Positions 1 through 10,643 of a stretch of DNA of 64,000 bases are shown one piece after another. Source of the stretch: Methylomonas sp. EFPC3 (GTDB taxonomy: Bacteria; Pseudomonadota; Gammaproteobacteria; Methylococcales; Methylomonadaceae); assembly GCF_029643245.1 (NCBI RefSeq), contig NZ_CP116398.1, positions 1,240,001 through 1,304,000 of the forward strand, written 5' to 3'. The first letter of the stretch is position 1. The number at the start of each line of letters is the position of its first letter. Both the position numbers and the translations under genes were made by a program. The notes beneath the pieces are model-generated. The model saw only the letters and a list, made by a program, of their open reading frames with translations. It was not told the DNA's origin and did no database searches.

Positions 1-33
1 GCGCCGAATTATAGCAAACGCCACCCTCTGCCG

Positions 34-753
34 TCAGGCAAAAATCTCGGCCAAGAAGTTTTGCAGCGCTTGCCAGGAGCGGCGGTCGGCCACCGGTTGG
101 TAAACTGTGCCGAAGCCGGGGTTATTGGCAACCGGATTAGTAAATGCGTGCATCGTGTTGCCGTAACTATGAACTTGCCAATCGGCACCGGCCCGGGTCA
201 ACTCGGCCTGCAGCGCCTGCACCTGCGCCGGCGGCGCCATCGGATCGTCGTGGCCGTGCAGCACCAATACTTTGGCTTTGATCCGTGGCTCCGGGATATT
301 GTCCGGCGGCAGCAACAAGCCGTGAAACGATACCACGCCGCGAAGGTCGGCGCCGGAGCGGGCCAAATCCAGCGCGCATAATCCGCCGAAACAAAAGCCG
401 ATAGCGGCGATCTTGGCGTTATCGGCCCAAGGCAGCAATTTCGCGGCCGATAATGCGGCATGCAACCGTCGCTGCAATTGCGCCCGGTCGGCCATAAAAG
501 GTTGCATCAGGCCGGCATTTTCTTCCGGATTCTTGCCAAGAACACCACGACCGTATGCGTCGGCGGCAAAACCCAAATAACCCAATTCAGCCAATAGCTT
601 TGCCTTTTCGGCAACAAAACCGTCCCGTCCGCCCCACGCATGGTGAATCAGTACAACCGGGCGCGGGCCGGCGATCGCGTCGTCGCAGGCAAAAAAGCCT
701 TCCAGAGCCACGTCGCCATCCAAATAACCTACGGTATTCGACACAATCGCCAT
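34..753 (-). CDS. Dienelactone hydrolase family protein
   Basis: A 239-residue alpha/beta hydrolase of the dienelactone hydrolase family, probably cytoplasmic since no signal peptide is seen. The nucleophile elbow GFCFGG carries Cys121, the family's usual Cys in place of Ser; Asp169/Asp170 in HGHDD and His202 in TMHAF complete a likely triad. The start MAIVSNTVGY was chosen because homologues begin just before this strand; an open frame continues upstream but runs into the phosphatase gene. It follows the phosphatase by 22 nt and is probably co-transcribed. Family members hydrolyse lactones or small esters; the substrate here cannot be told from sequence, and catechol degradation genes are not nearby. 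Confidence 0.88.
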   Translation of the reverse strand: MAIVSNTVGYLDGDVALEGFFACDDAIAGPRPVVLIHHAWGGRDGFVAEKAKLLAELGYLGFAADAYGRGVLGKNPEENAGLMQPFMADRAQLQRRLHAALSAAKLLPWADNAKIAAIGFCFGGLCALDLARSGADLRGVVSFHGLLLPPDNIPEPRIKAKVLVLHGHDDPMAPPAQVQALQAELTRAGADWQVHSYGNTMHAFTNPVANNPGFGTVYQPVADRRSWQALQNFLAEIFA

Positions 754-775
754 AAGCGCTCCCCGACCAACGTCT

Positions 776-1264
776 TTAAAGTTGCAAATCGCCTTTAGCC
801 TGAAGTGCTTGCAAAAATCCCTCGGAGGCTTGTTCGACCAAATCCAAAACCCGTTCGAAACCATAGCTGCCGCCATAGTAAGGATCAGGCACATCCCTTT
901 GATTCAGGTGCGGCGCATACTCGAGAAAACGCCGAATCTTGTGAGCCTGATCTTGCGGACAAACCTCGCTCAATATCGCATGGTTATCGTCATCCATGGC
1001 CAGGATATGGTCGAAATTCTCGAAATCCTCGGCTACTACTTTACGCGCCCGGATATGCTTCAATTCGATACCGCGTTCCCGAGCCGCTTTCTGCGCCCGC
1101 AAGTCCGGCGCATCGCCAATGTGGTAAGCGTGAGTGCCGGCCGAATCGATCTGAAACCGTTCAGCTAAGTTCTTTTCGGCCACCAAGTGGGCAAAAACAC
1201 CTTCGGCCGTCGGAGATCGACAAATATTGCCCATGCATACAAACAAAACCTTTATTTTCCGCAT
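776..1264 (-). CDS. Low-molecular-weight protein-tyrosine phosphatase
   Basis: A 162-residue cytoplasmic phosphatase of the low-molecular-weight PTP family, which removes phosphate from tyrosine through a cysteinyl-phosphate intermediate. The P-loop CMGNICRS gives nucleophile Cys10 and Arg16, and the late DPYY motif gives the general acid Asp127. Length matches the family (about 150-160). The start [10 protein letters not shown] places the P-loop at the very N-terminus as is normal; the longer open frame upstream would overlap the divergent chemoreceptor promoter region. Members act on tyrosine kinases of capsule export or on other phosphoproteins; no such partner is in view. First gene of a probable two-gene unit with the dienelactone hydrolase. 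Confidence 0.92.
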   Translation of the reverse strand: MRKIKVLFVCMGNICRSPTAEGVFAHLVAEKNLAERFQIDSAGTHAYHIGDAPDLRAQKAARERGIELKHIRARKVVAEDFENFDHILAMDDDNHAILSEVCPQDQAHKIRRFLEYAPHLNQRDVPDPYYGGSYGFERVLDLVEQASEGFLQALQAKGDLQL

Positions 1265-1391
1265 TGTTATTAAGTTTTCAGAATTGTTGACGCTAAATTG
1301 TAAGCTATACTCAGCCCGTCTGTCTTGCGGACCCAGCCGTCTAATACGAGCTGATCTAGCTAAAAATACAACATGTTTCGGGAGCTTTAGG

Positions 1392-3143
1392 ATGTTAATG
1401 ATGAACTGGCATTCTGTGGGGGTAAAAGTGGTAGCAATTACCATGTCCGTCCTCACACTAGTCGGCATAGCGATATTGATCGTGTATTCGAGTGCCGAAA
1501 AACAAAAACTGATCGACAGTCAAATAGCCTCTTCTCGCCAGCTGTTGATCCTTTCTGAATCAGTTCGCGACAACGTGGTTAAGAAATGGGAATCCGGCGT
1601 TTATTCTCCGGAACAGTTGATGGGTTTAATTGAACAGTTCGGACAAGCCAAAGCCCGCGAATTGGTGATCGCGACGGTACCGACCGCCAACGCTTGGGAT
1701 GTGGTGGAAACCGAAGCTAAAGGCCACGGTTTTCGTTTCAAGGCGCCTAGCCTGAATCCCCGCAATCCGCGAAACGCCGCGGACGATATCGAACGCACAG
1801 CATTGGAGTATTTCAGAAACAACCCTTCGGCCAGCGATTACAGCTATGTCGACGAAGATAAAGAAGAAATACGCTACCTGCGTCCGGTAAAAATGGTCAA
1901 ACAGTGCGAACTGTGCCATGGCGATCCGAAAATGTCCCAGACCTTATGGAAAAACGATAAAGGGGTCGATTTGCTGGGTTACCCGATGGAAAACCGCCGA
2001 GCCGGAGAATTACATGGCGCATTCGAGATCATTACGCCGTTCAGCGTGGCTTTAAACGAGTTGAAACAGCACGTCTATTACGCCATCGGCTTCCTGATCA
2101 TCACCTTGATTATCATCGGCTTCACCGGATACTTCATGATGAACAAAATCATCATCGGACCGTTGACAGCTCTGGCGCTGAAGCTGCAAGACATCGGTAG
2201 CGGCGACGGCGATTTGCGCGCCCGCCTAGACGCTAGCGGCAAATCGGAGTTTGCCTGGATCGCATCCAGCTTCAATTCGTTCGTCCGTAAAATTGCCAAA
2301 ACCATCGACCAAATCAGCGTGACCAGCGAAAAGCTCGCCAGCGCTTCGCACAAATTAGCCAATATTACTCAGTCCACCCAATCGGGCGTCGAGCGGCAAT
2401 TGCACGAAACCACGCTGGTCGCCAACGCCATGAAACAAATGACTGCTACCGTGCAGGAAGTGGCCCGAAACGCAGTCCGCGCGTCGGAGGCTGCAGAAAT
2501 TGCTGATCGAGAAGCGTCCTCCGGCAAAAATATCGTCAAAGACGCCGTAAACGGCATCAATAATCTGGCCTCCGAAGTGGAAAACGCGTCCAACGTGATC
2601 CACGAGCTGGAAAACGATAGCAATAGCATCGGTGAAGTATTGGGCGTTATCCAGGGCATTGCCGAACAAACCAATCTATTGGCACTAAACGCAGCCATCG
2701 AAGCGGCTCGTGCCGGCGAACAAGGCCGCGGTTTTGCCGTCGTAGCCGACGAGGTCAGAACCTTGGCCAGCCGGACCCAAAACTCGACCTTGGAAATTCA
2801 AAAAACCATAGAACGCCTGCAAGACCGGGCAAAACAAGCGGTAAACGTGATGGAAAACGGCAGAAGCCGAGCCACATCGAGCGTTGAACAGGCCGCTTCC
2901 GCCGGCGGCTCGATTACCTCGATCAGCGAACGTATTGATACGATCAATGATATGAACAATCAGATCGCCAGCGCCGCCGAGGAGCAAACCGCGGTGGCTG
3001 AGGAAATCAACCGTAACATTACCAATATCAGCCGGGTATCGGAAGAAACCTCGATTGGGGCAAAAAACACCGCGGAAGCCTGCCACGAACTGATGGCTCT
3101 GGCCGATCAATTGCGTTCGATGGTCGGCAACTTCAAAACCTAA
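1392..3143 (+). CDS. Methyl-accepting chemotaxis protein with periplasmic c-heme sensor domain
   Basis: A 583-residue transmembrane chemoreceptor. TM1 lies at about residues 8-30, a periplasmic sensor follows, TM2 is at about 228-250, then HAMP and a full MCP signalling hairpin whose tip contains [20 protein letters not shown]. The sensor contains CELCH at residues 172-176, a c-type haem-binding motif, and looks like the DUF3365 (Tll0287-like) haem sensor family. It probably senses redox state or a diatomic gas and signals to CheA; no che genes are in this window. The start at ATG 1392 is supported by GGAG seven bases upstream; the open frame extends further but crosses the phosphatase start. 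Confidence 0.92.
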   Translation: MLMMNWHSVGVKVVAITMSVLTLVGIAILIVYSSAEKQKLIDSQIASSRQLLILSESVRDNVVKKWESGVYSPEQLMGLIEQFGQAKARELVIATVPTANAWDVVETEAKGHGFRFKAPSLNPRNPRNAADDIERTALEYFRNNPSASDYSYVDEDKEEIRYLRPVKMVKQCELCHGDPKMSQTLWKNDKGVDLLGYPMENRRAGELHGAFEIITPFSVALNELKQHVYYAIGFLIITLIIIGFTGYFMMNKIIIGPLTALALKLQDIGSGDGDLRARLDASGKSEFAWIASSFNSFVRKIAKTIDQISVTSEKLASASHKLANITQSTQSGVERQLHETTLVANAMKQMTATVQEVARNAVRASEAAEIADREASSGKNIVKDAVNGINNLASEVENASNVIHELENDSNSIGEVLGVIQGIAEQTNLLALNAAIEAARAGEQGRGFAVVADEVRTLASRTQNSTLEIQKTIERLQDRAKQAVNVMENGRSRATSSVEQAASAGGSITSISERIDTINDMNNQIASAAEEQTAVAEEINRNITNISRVSEETSIGAKNTAEACHELMALADQLRSMVGNFKT

Positions 3144-3157
3144 CATAACCCTCAAAC

Positions 3158-3196
3158 GGAAGCCGGACCGGCCGCTACGGCTGTAGTTCGGCTTCC
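3158..3196 (+). terminator. Possible terminator hairpin after the chemoreceptor gene
   Basis: An 8-bp perfect stem (GGAAGCCG paired with CGGCTTCC) starts 14 bases after the chemoreceptor stop. It is not followed by a clear T run, so it may only protect the 3' end of the mRNA. Confidence 0.35.
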
Positions 3197-3271
3197 AAAT
3201 CCCCAGTAAACCGACAACTGGCGGCTATACTTAAGGTGCACATCCACTAACGCACTTTTAGGAAATAGGAC

Positions 3272-4105
3272 ATGCCCACTTCCATTAACCAGTTGTTCGA
3301 TCAAATTCATAAGATCCCTCAAGTACCTGAGGTCGTCAGATCCATCATCAACCAACTGAACAATCCGAATGCGGACATGCTCAACATCGCCCGTGATGTT
3401 GAGAAGGAACAGGTCATCGCGCTAAAAATTTTGCGATTGGTCAATTCGGCGCATTTCGGCTTGTCGCGAAAAATTGGCTCTATCAATGAAGCGGTTGCCA
3501 TGTTGGGATTAAATCAACTGAAAACCTTGGTAATCGCGTCCGGAATGATTGGCGCCATGCCCGAGATAAAAAACTTCGATGTCAAACGAAGTTGGCAGAA
3601 CAGTTTTCGCACTGCTGCATACAGTAAATGGCTGGCGGAACAGGCGGGAGTCGCTGCCGATATCGCATACACCGCCGGCCTGCTGTCCAATCTGGGCAAC
3701 GTGTTGATTCACATTGCCTGCCCAAGCGAAGCCAATGAAATAGATCAACACGTCAAAGCCGGCGGCGCGGAGCGGCTGGACATCGAGAAAAACCGTCTTG
3801 GCTTTACCAGTCAGCAGGTTTGCGCCGAACTTTGCCGACGCTGGCGTTTCGCCGAAATCCTGATTGAGACGTTAGAACAGTCTGCAGAGCCCTGGTTATC
3901 GGAGCAGCCAAATAAATTAAGTTACGCGGTCTGCCTGGCCGGTTGGATCAGCGAAAGGCAGGACCGAGGCATGGAAACGGCGGAAATTCTGGCCAATCTT
4001 CCGGAACAAATCACCGGTCCGCTTGGATTCCCGGCAGATCTGCTGAACGAAAAGATGCCGGCGGTTTTGGTACAAAAATCCGAACTCGACGGGCTATTAG
4101 ACTGA
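3272..4105 (+). CDS. HDOD domain protein
   Basis: A 277-residue soluble protein made of one HDOD domain (HD-related output domain), recognisable from the N-terminal PQVPEVVRSIINQLNNPN segment, the LKILRLVNSAHFGL helix and the INEAVAMLGLNQLKTLVIAS helix. HDOD proteins resemble HD-GYP phosphohydrolases but usually lack a complete metal site and are thought to act as signalling adaptors in motility, c-di-GMP and stress pathways. The start has a GGAAATAGGA ribosome binding site. It sits between the haem chemoreceptor and a two-component pair encoded convergently. It is one of four HDOD proteins in this window. Confidence 0.88.
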   Translation: MPTSINQLFDQIHKIPQVPEVVRSIINQLNNPNADMLNIARDVEKEQVIALKILRLVNSAHFGLSRKIGSINEAVAMLGLNQLKTLVIASGMIGAMPEIKNFDVKRSWQNSFRTAAYSKWLAEQAGVAADIAYTAGLLSNLGNVLIHIACPSEANEIDQHVKAGGAERLDIEKNRLGFTSQQVCAELCRRWRFAEILIETLEQSAEPWLSEQPNKLSYAVCLAGWISERQDRGMETAEILANLPEQITGPLGFPADLLNEKMPAVLVQKSELDGLLD

Positions 4106-4128
4106 ATCAAACCCGGATTGGCGTTGGC

Positions 4129-4776
4129 TCAACGCAGCGTCAATCCCAAATTGACGGCAATGTGCGCTAATTCGGTCGTGGTATCCACCTGCAATTTTTT
4201 CTTGATTTGCGTAGCGTAGTTCGCCACGGTTTTATGCCCGAGGCACAGTTGGTCGGCGATTTTATGCACCGTCATGCCTTGGGCCAACAAACTGAACACA
4301 TCAAATTCCCGCGGCGAAAAACCGGCGATAGCGGCCTGATGATCGGAACGCGGCGTATCGGTTTGATTCAGGCTTTTGATCAAACCCTGTTCTACGTACT
4401 CGCCGCCATCCATGATCGCAGCAATAGCTTCGGCCAGAATGCCGGGCGCGCTGTTTTTGGTAATATAGCCTTTCGCACCGGCGTTCAGTGCCCGGCCGAC
4501 ATAAACCTGTTCGTGGTGCACGCTGAATACCAAAATCTTCGCGGCCGGATCGCGCTGCATAATTCGGCGGATGGTTTCCAACCCGCCAATACCCGGCATG
4601 GATAAATCCATCACCAACATATCCGGTTGCAGTTCCTGGTAAAGTTGAATCGCCTGTTCGCCGCGTTCGGCCTCGCCTATCACTTCGATCGCATCGCCTG
4701 CAGCCAACAGCATCTTAAATCCGGCCCGTACCACTAAGTGGTCGTCAACCAACAATATCTTGATTTTCGTTGTCAT
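4129..4776 (-). CDS. Response regulator, NarL/FixJ family
   Basis: A 215-residue response regulator: receiver domain (acidic pair Asp11-Asp12, phosphoacceptor Asp57 in VMDLSMPG, Lys in GYITK) and a C-terminal LuxR-type helix-turn-helix at about residues 149-195 (SPREFDVFSLLAQGMTVHKI). It is translated after the histidine kinase with a 4-base ATGA overlap, so the two form a cognate pair. Overall layout resembles UvrY/GacA or NarL. The target genes cannot be told. Confidence 0.93.
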   Translation of the reverse strand: MTTKIKILLVDDHLVVRAGFKMLLAAGDAIEVIGEAERGEQAIQLYQELQPDMLVMDLSMPGIGGLETIRRIMQRDPAAKILVFSVHHEQVYVGRALNAGAKGYITKNSAPGILAEAIAAIMDGGEYVEQGLIKSLNQTDTPRSDHQAAIAGFSPREFDVFSLLAQGMTVHKIADQLCLGHKTVANYATQIKKKLQVDTTTELAHIAVNLGLTLR

Positions 4777-6083
4777 AACGGAATCCTGGCATCGACAACC
4801 ATTCCTGCACCGGGACTGGAAACCACTTTCAGTTCGCCGTCCAACGATTTGATGCGCTCCTTAATCCCCAATAGCCCGAAACCGCGCTTTACCGCCTGCA
4901 AATCGCAACCCTGGCCGTCGTCCTGCACTTTAAGATGAAGACAGGCCGCAGGCGATTCCATCCGTTCCAGATCGATGGCCACACGCCCGGCCCCGGCGTG
5001 CCGCACCACATTGGTCAGACATTCCTGAATCACCCGGAATATCTGAACCGTCAGATTTTTGTCCAGGTCGTCGACTGCATCGCTGCAGCGGATATTCAAT
5101 TGCAAGCCGGCATTCCGCTCCGACCAATGGTTGACCATTTCTTCCAATGTCGCTTTCAATCCCAACTCACTGAGCACCAGCGGATGCAACTGTTGCATCA
5201 TCGAACGCACCACCGTCATCAAATGATCGCAAATTTCGCTGATCGACGCGCTGATCTTGGCCGTGTCGGCCTTCTGGTGGCCGGCTGTGACGGCCATCAC
5301 CTTAATCGCCGTCAGGGATTGGCCGAATTCGTCATGTAATTCCTGAGACAAGCGTCGGCGTTCTTCTTCCTGGATTGCCAGCGAATGCTGGGTCAGTGCT
5401 CGGTTTTCCTGGCGAGCTTTTTCCAACTCAGTGGTCATGTGATTGATTGCATTGGCAATATCGTCGAATTCTTTGGTGGAAAACGGCGGCAACTTGAGTC
5501 GGTACTGGCCGGTTTCGATAATCCGTAAAGCATCGACAATAACGGCAATCGACTGCAGCGACTTATTAAACACCAGATTGACAGCCAAAAAAGTCAACAA
5601 GGTCAGCAGCGAAATCGACGCTAAAAAACCGACGCTTTCGCCCCATACTTCGGTAATTTCGTCCAGCGGTTGCGCCTGAATGATCAGCTTCAACTCCTGT
5701 CCCTGTTCGGTTTTCAACTGATGTTCCACTTGCGGATAATCGCTTTTCACCAAGCCGATGAACCAAGCGGGGGGCATTTCCTCGGGAGAGCTAGGCAAGG
5801 TTTCGCCGGCAAAATGAATCAGTTGGCCATCCGGTTTTTGCAGTTGGATGGTCAAGTGGCGGGTCTGACGCAGCGCACTGAAGCGGGATAAATCGCTGCT
5901 TTGTTGAAACACAGGAGTGTCGGCTATACCCAGTGTAATCAGTTGCAACGCCAAATGAATCGACGCGTCGACTTCTTTTGCCACTGCCTGCCGGGCTTGC
6001 CATATTGCAATCGCCCCGCCCAACAGCAAAATGCAGAGCGACGACAACAACACACGAAGGATAATCTGGTAGCGAAGACTCAT
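4773..6083 (-). CDS. Sensor histidine kinase, NarX/HisKA_3 type
   Basis: A 436-residue membrane kinase. TM1 is at about residues 8-28, a periplasmic sensor loop of about 120 residues follows without a recognised fold, TM2 is at about 151-171, then HAMP, a coiled linker and a HisKA_3 dimerisation helix with the phosphorylated His250 in SQELHDEFGQ, and a HATPase domain (N-box ECLTNVVRHAGA, glycine motif GFGLLGIKERI). The start MSLRYQIILR places the first membrane helix directly after the N-terminus. The stop overlaps the start of its response regulator, a coupled operon. Confidence 0.9.
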   Translation of the reverse strand: MSLRYQIILRVLLSSLCILLLGGAIAIWQARQAVAKEVDASIHLALQLITLGIADTPVFQQSSDLSRFSALRQTRHLTIQLQKPDGQLIHFAGETLPSSPEEMPPAWFIGLVKSDYPQVEHQLKTEQGQELKLIIQAQPLDEITEVWGESVGFLASISLLTLLTFLAVNLVFNKSLQSIAVIVDALRIIETGQYRLKLPPFSTKEFDDIANAINHMTTELEKARQENRALTQHSLAIQEEERRRLSQELHDEFGQSLTAIKVMAVTAGHQKADTAKISASISEICDHLMTVVRSMMQQLHPLVLSELGLKATLEEMVNHWSERNAGLQLNIRCSDAVDDLDKNLTVQIFRVIQECLTNVVRHAGAGRVAIDLERMESPAACLHLKVQDDGQGCDLQAVKRGFGLLGIKERIKSLDGELKVVSSPGAGMVVDARIPL

Positions 6084-6231
6084 TGCACAGTGACACTCAA
6101 AACCGGGTATTATCCGGTGTGGTTCCAAATGCAGCCACAGGAAAAATTCACTTTCTGGGTTGTGCCTGATAGCCGGCCTATTCGCCATCGTTTACGTCGC
6201 CGACATTCGACAGCCGGAGCCAAAGTTCGAC

Positions 6232-6652
6232 ATGAAGATTCGCTCCTACCGGTACTGAGCAAGCGGCGGAGATCCAATTATCGCGGGCATGCGGTCTGCT
6301 GTGCCGCTGGAACGATCCGTATCTGGATATCCAACCCAAACTAAGTGTGCAGCCGGAATTGTTCCTGGTTGGCGTCGATGCCGACGCCAACATTATCGGC
6401 AACGCAATGGCCGGTTACGCCGGCCGCCGCGGCTGGATCAACTACCTTGCCGTGGCGCCGGACAAACGCCGGTCGGCGTTGGGGAGGCAGTTGATGCACG
6501 CCGCAGAAGCGGAACTAACCAAGCGCAGCTGCAATTTGCAAGTTCAGGTCGGCAACGACGCCGCGCTGGCGTTTTACCTAACCCTGGTTTACCTGCAGGA
6601 CGATGAGGTCAGCCTCGACAAAAGGCTCATCTCGGACCTGGACCCGAGCTGA
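6232..6652 (+). pseudogene. GNAT acetyltransferase (YpeA-like), frameshifted near its start
   Basis: The downstream frame encodes a GNAT N-acetyltransferase resembling YpeA: it has RWNDPYLDIQPKL, GWINYLAVAPDKRRSALG (the acetyl-CoA loop) and the terminal VSLDKRL signature. This homology continues upstream of the first ATG in that frame (6347), back to about 6254, but no in-frame start exists there and a stop sits at 6233-6235. A good start, ATG 6232 (MKIRSYRY), lies in the neighbouring frame and stops at 6256-6258. A single-base indel near 6250-6256 would join the two. Either the gene is broken or the read has an error; internal initiation at 6347 would lack the N-terminal part of the fold. 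Confidence 0.75.
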
Positions 6653-6673
6653 GCGCATTCTCCCCGCGAAGCC

Positions 6674-9600
6674 CTAACCGACCCAAACTCTCGCATTTCT
6701 GAACATCCGCAGCCAAGCGCCATCTTCGGCCCAGTCCACCGGATGCCAGGAGTTTTGTAATGCCCGGAAGCAGCGCTCGGGATGCGGCATCATGATAGTG
6801 AAACGGCCGTCAGCCGTGGTCAGGCCGGTAATGCCGTTCGGCGAGCCGTTCGGGTTGGCCGGGAAAGTCTCGGCGACATTGCCGTAGTTATCGACGTAGC
6901 CGACTGCCGCCAGCGCGTCGGCCGGATTCAAGCTGCCGAACTCAGCCCGGCCCTCGCCGTGCGCGACCACCACCGGCAGCAGTGAACCCGCCATGCCGGT
7001 AAAGAAAATCGACGGCGAAGCCTGAATCTTGACCATCGCCACCCGCGCTTCGAATTGCTCGGACAGATTGCGTTTGAAGGCCGGCCAATGTTCGGCGCCG
7101 GGAATGATGTCCTTCAAGCCGGACATCATCTGGCAACCGTTGCACACGCCCAGACCGAAGGTATCCGGGCGAGCAAAGAAGGCGGCGAACTCGTCACGGG
7201 CCTTGGCGTTAAACAGAATCGATTTGGCCCAGCCGCCGCCGGCGCCGAGCACGTCGCCGTAGGAAAAACCGCCGCAGGCCACCAGGCCTTTGAATTCGCT
7301 CAGGCTGACCCGGCCGCTGATGATGTCGGTCATGTGTACGTCGATGGCATCGAAGCCGGCGCGGTCGAAGGCCGCCGCCATTTCCACGTGGCCGTTGACG
7401 CCCTGCTCGCGCAGGATCGCAACTTTCGGTTTTACTTGCCCGGCAAAACCGGCGGCAATGTCGTCGTTCGGATCGAACGTCAGCTGCGCCGTCAGACCGG
7501 GGTCCGTATCGTCGGCGATACGTTCGAACTGTTGCTTGGCGCAATCCGGGTTGTCGCGCAGTGCCTGCATCCGGTAACTGACTTCCGACCAGATTTGCTG
7601 CAACTCGGCGCGCGTAGCGCTGTAGAGTTGCTGGCCGGATTTAAAAATCCGCAACTGCTGGCCCGCCACCACGCGGCCGACCACGTGGCTGCAGTCGTCC
7701 AGGCCGGCGTGATCCAGCAGACGGGCGACTTGGTTCAAGTCGCTGTTTTTGATTTGCAGCACCGCGCCCAACTCCTCGTTGAACAGCGCCGCCAGAGCGT
7801 CGCCGGACAAATCGGACAAGTCCAGATCGACTCCCTTACGGCCGGCGAACAGCATTTCCGCAACCGTGGCCAGCAACCCGCCGTCGGCGCGGTCGTGGTA
7901 GGCCAGGATCAGGCCTTGCTGGCTTAGGGTTTGGACGGCGTCGAAGAAACGTTTGAATAGGTCGGCGCTATCCAAGTCCGGCGCCTGATTGCCGAGCTGG
8001 TTGTAGACTTGCGCCAATACCGAGCCGCCGAGGCGATTTTTGCCGAGTCCCAAATCGATCAACAGCAATACGCTATCTTCGTTCTTCAGTTCCGGCGTCA
8101 GCGTGTCGCGCACGTCTTGTACCGGCGCGAAGGCGGTGATGATCAACGACAGCGGCGAGGTCATGGTTTTGTTGCCCTGATCGTCCTGCCACACGGTTTT
8201 CATCGACAATGAGTCTTTGCCGACCGGTATCGCGATGCCCAATTCCGGGCAGAGATCCATACCAACCGCTTTGACGGTATCGAACAGGGCCGCGTCTTCG
8301 CCGGGGCTGCCGCAGGCCGCCATCCAGTTGGCGGACAGCTTGACGTCGTTCAGTTGGCCGATGCAGGCAGCGGCCAAATTGGTCAAGGCTTCGCCGATAG
8401 CCATGCGACCCGATGCCGGCGCGTCGATCAAGGCCAGCGGCGTGCGCTCGCCCATCGCCATCGCTTCGCCGGTGTAGGCCTGAAAGCCGGACGCGGTGAC
8501 CGCAACGTCGGCCACCGGTACTTGCCACGGCCCGACCATCTGGTCGCGAGCGACCAGACCGGTGACGGAACGGTCGCCGATGTGGATCAGGAAGCTCTTG
8601 TCGGCAACGGCCGGAAACGCCAATACCCGTTTAATCGCTTCGGCCAGCTCGACTTGATCTAAAGCCAAATCCGGCAAGGTTTTGTGCAGCCGCTGCACGT
8701 CGCGGTGCATTTTCGGCGGCTTGCCGAACAATACCGACATAGGCAAATCAATCGGAGACGACTGCCCAAACCATTCGTCGCTCAGGGTCAAGTGTTCCTC
8801 GTCGGTGGCATGGCCGATCACCGCGTACAGGCAGTGTTCGCGCTCGCAAAAGCTTTGAAACAGTGCCAGGGATTCAGGCTTGATCGCAACCACGTAGCGC
8901 TCTTGCGCTTCGTTACACCAGATTTGCATCGGCGACATGCCCTTGTCGGCGTTTTGCACCTTGCGCAATTCGAAGCGGCCGCCGCGATCGCAATCGTGAA
9001 TGATTTCCGGCACCGCGTTGGACAAACCGCCGGCGCCGATGTCGTGAATCGACACAATCGGTGTGTTATCGCCCAGCGAGTTGCAGTGGTTGATCACTTC
9101 CTGGCAACGACGCTGCATTTCCGGGTTCTCCCGCTGCACCGAGGCGAAATCCAGCTCTGCCGCGCTGGCGCCGGAGGTTTGCGACGAGGCCGCACCGCCG
9201 CCCAGGCCGATCAGCATCGCCGGGCCGCCCAAAATCACGATCAACGCCCCGGCCGGAATCGGCTGTTTTTCGACCAGCATCGGCCGGATGTTGCCCAGGC
9301 CGCCGGCGATCATGATCGGCTTGTGGTAGCCGCGGAATTGATTGGCTTCGCCATTTTCCGCAGGTTGCTCGAAGCTGCGGAAATAGCCGGCCAGATTGGG
9401 CCGGCCGAACTCGTTGTTGAACGCCGCGCCGCCGATCGGGCCTTCCAGCATGATGTCCAGCGCCGAGGCGATGCGCTCCGGCTTGCCGTTGTCGGCTTCC
9501 CAGGGCTGCGAAAAACCGGGGATTTTCAGATGCGACACGCTGAAGCCGGTCAAACCGGCTTTGGGCGCGGAACCGCGGCCGGTGGCGCCTTCGTCGCGAA

Positions 9601-10561
9601 TCTCGCCGCCGGAACCGGTCGCGGCGCCGGGATGCGGCGAGATCGCGGTGGGATGGTTGTGAGTCTCGACCTTCATCAAAATGTGCGCGGCTTCCTCGAC
9701 GTAACCGTAGCGATGGCTATCGGCGTCGCGGATGAACACCTGTGCGGCCGGGCCTGCCAGCACCGAAGCGTTGTCCTTATATGCCGACAACACCCCTTGC
9801 GGATTTAGGTTGTGGGTATTGCGGATCATCGCGAACAACGATTTGGCCTGTTCCTCGCCGTCGATAGTCCAACTGGCGTTAAAGATTTTATGGCGGCAAT
9901 GCTCGGAATTGGCCTGAGCAAACATCATCAGTTCCACGTCGGTCGGATTGCGGCCCAACTGGCTGAAGCTATCGGTCAGATAATCGATCTCGTCGGCCGA
10001 CAAAGCCAGGCCCAGTTCGGTGTTGGCTTTTTCCAACGCGGCGCGGCCGCGCTCGATGATGGCGACGGTTTGTAAGGGCTTCGGCGCGTGGCTGACAAAC
10101 AAGTCCAATCCGTCAGTGTCGGACACAACCTGCTGAGTCATCCGGTCGTGTAACACCACCGCCAAACGCTGTTTAACCGCATCGGCCAACGGCGCGTCGG
10201 CAAAAAAACGGTACTCGATACCGCGTTCGATGCGTTTAACTGCAGTCAAGCCGCAACGCTCGGCGATTTCCGAGGCCTTGCTCGACCATGGCGAAATCGT
10301 ACCCAGACGCGGCACCACCCACAGCGTTCCGGCCGGTTCCTGGTCAACGTCGGCAGTTGGCGCGTGGTCGGCGGCATCGCCGTAGTCGAGTAAGCGCGCC
10401 AGCATGGCCTGGTCCGCCGGATTTAGTTGATCGTCGAGTTGTATGAAATGTTGAAAGCGCGCATCGAAGCCGACGATGCCGGCTTCGATAGCCTGTAAAT
10501 CGCCGAGCAATTTTTCGATACGGAAACGGGACAATGCGGAGGTGCCGGGAAGGATCAACAT
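6674..10561 (-). CDS. purL: Phosphoribosylformylglycinamidine synthase
   Basis: A 1295-residue single-chain enzyme that converts FGAR, glutamine and ATP to FGAM in step four of purine synthesis. It has the large-type gammaproteobacterial layout: N-terminal PurS-like domain, linker, two AIRS-like ATP-binding halves ([20 protein letters not shown] and a second half near GRADGG) and a C-terminal class I glutaminase with Cys in GVCNGCQMM and His in [10 protein letters not shown]. Length matches the E. coli enzyme (1295). The start [11 protein letters not shown] matches the family N-terminus. It lies 82 nt after bamC on the same strand. Confidence 0.97.
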   Translation of the reverse strand: MLILPGTSALSRFRIEKLLGDLQAIEAGIVGFDARFQHFIQLDDQLNPADQAMLARLLDYGDAADHAPTADVDQEPAGTLWVVPRLGTISPWSSKASEIAERCGLTAVKRIERGIEYRFFADAPLADAVKQRLAVVLHDRMTQQVVSDTDGLDLFVSHAPKPLQTVAIIERGRAALEKANTELGLALSADEIDYLTDSFSQLGRNPTDVELMMFAQANSEHCRHKIFNASWTIDGEEQAKSLFAMIRNTHNLNPQGVLSAYKDNASVLAGPAAQVFIRDADSHRYGYVEEAAHILMKVETHNHPTAISPHPGAATGSGGEIRDEGATGRGSAPKAGLTGFSVSHLKIPGFSQPWEADNGKPERIASALDIMLEGPIGGAAFNNEFGRPNLAGYFRSFEQPAENGEANQFRGYHKPIMIAGGLGNIRPMLVEKQPIPAGALIVILGGPAMLIGLGGGAASSQTSGASAAELDFASVQRENPEMQRRCQEVINHCNSLGDNTPIVSIHDIGAGGLSNAVPEIIHDCDRGGRFELRKVQNADKGMSPMQIWCNEAQERYVVAIKPESLALFQSFCEREHCLYAVIGHATDEEHLTLSDEWFGQSSPIDLPMSVLFGKPPKMHRDVQRLHKTLPDLALDQVELAEAIKRVLAFPAVADKSFLIHIGDRSVTGLVARDQMVGPWQVPVADVAVTASGFQAYTGEAMAMGERTPLALIDAPASGRMAIGEALTNLAAACIGQLNDVKLSANWMAACGSPGEDAALFDTVKAVGMDLCPELGIAIPVGKDSLSMKTVWQDDQGNKTMTSPLSLIITAFAPVQDVRDTLTPELKNEDSVLLLIDLGLGKNRLGGSVLAQVYNQLGNQAPDLDSADLFKRFFDAVQTLSQQGLILAYHDRADGGLLATVAEMLFAGRKGVDLDLSDLSGDALAALFNEELGAVLQIKNSDLNQVARLLDHAGLDDCSHVVGRVVAGQQLRIFKSGQQLYSATRAELQQIWSEVSYRMQALRDNPDCAKQQFERIADDTDPGLTAQLTFDPNDDIAAGFAGQVKPKVAILREQGVNGHVEMAAAFDRAGFDAIDVHMTDIISGRVSLSEFKGLVACGGFSYGDVLGAGGGWAKSILFNAKARDEFAAFFARPDTFGLGVCNGCQMMSGLKDIIPGAEHWPAFKRNLSEQFEARVAMVKIQASPSIFFTGMAGSLLPVVVAHGEGRAEFGSLNPADALAAVGYVDNYGNVAETFPANPNGSPNGITGLTTADGRFTIMMPHPERCFRALQNSWHPVDWAEDGAWLRMFRNARVWVG

Positions 10562-10643
10562 AATAAATTCGAAGGTCTGTAACGCAAAAGAGATGTGCTT
10601 GCCGCGCCGGCGTAGCCGCCAAACGCGAACTTAGCGCAAACGG

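Noticed and set aside
8684-9808. 374-codon open frame on the plus strand inside purL
   Set aside because: It is antisense to conserved purL coding and has low-complexity, His/Arg-rich sequence typical of a shadow frame.
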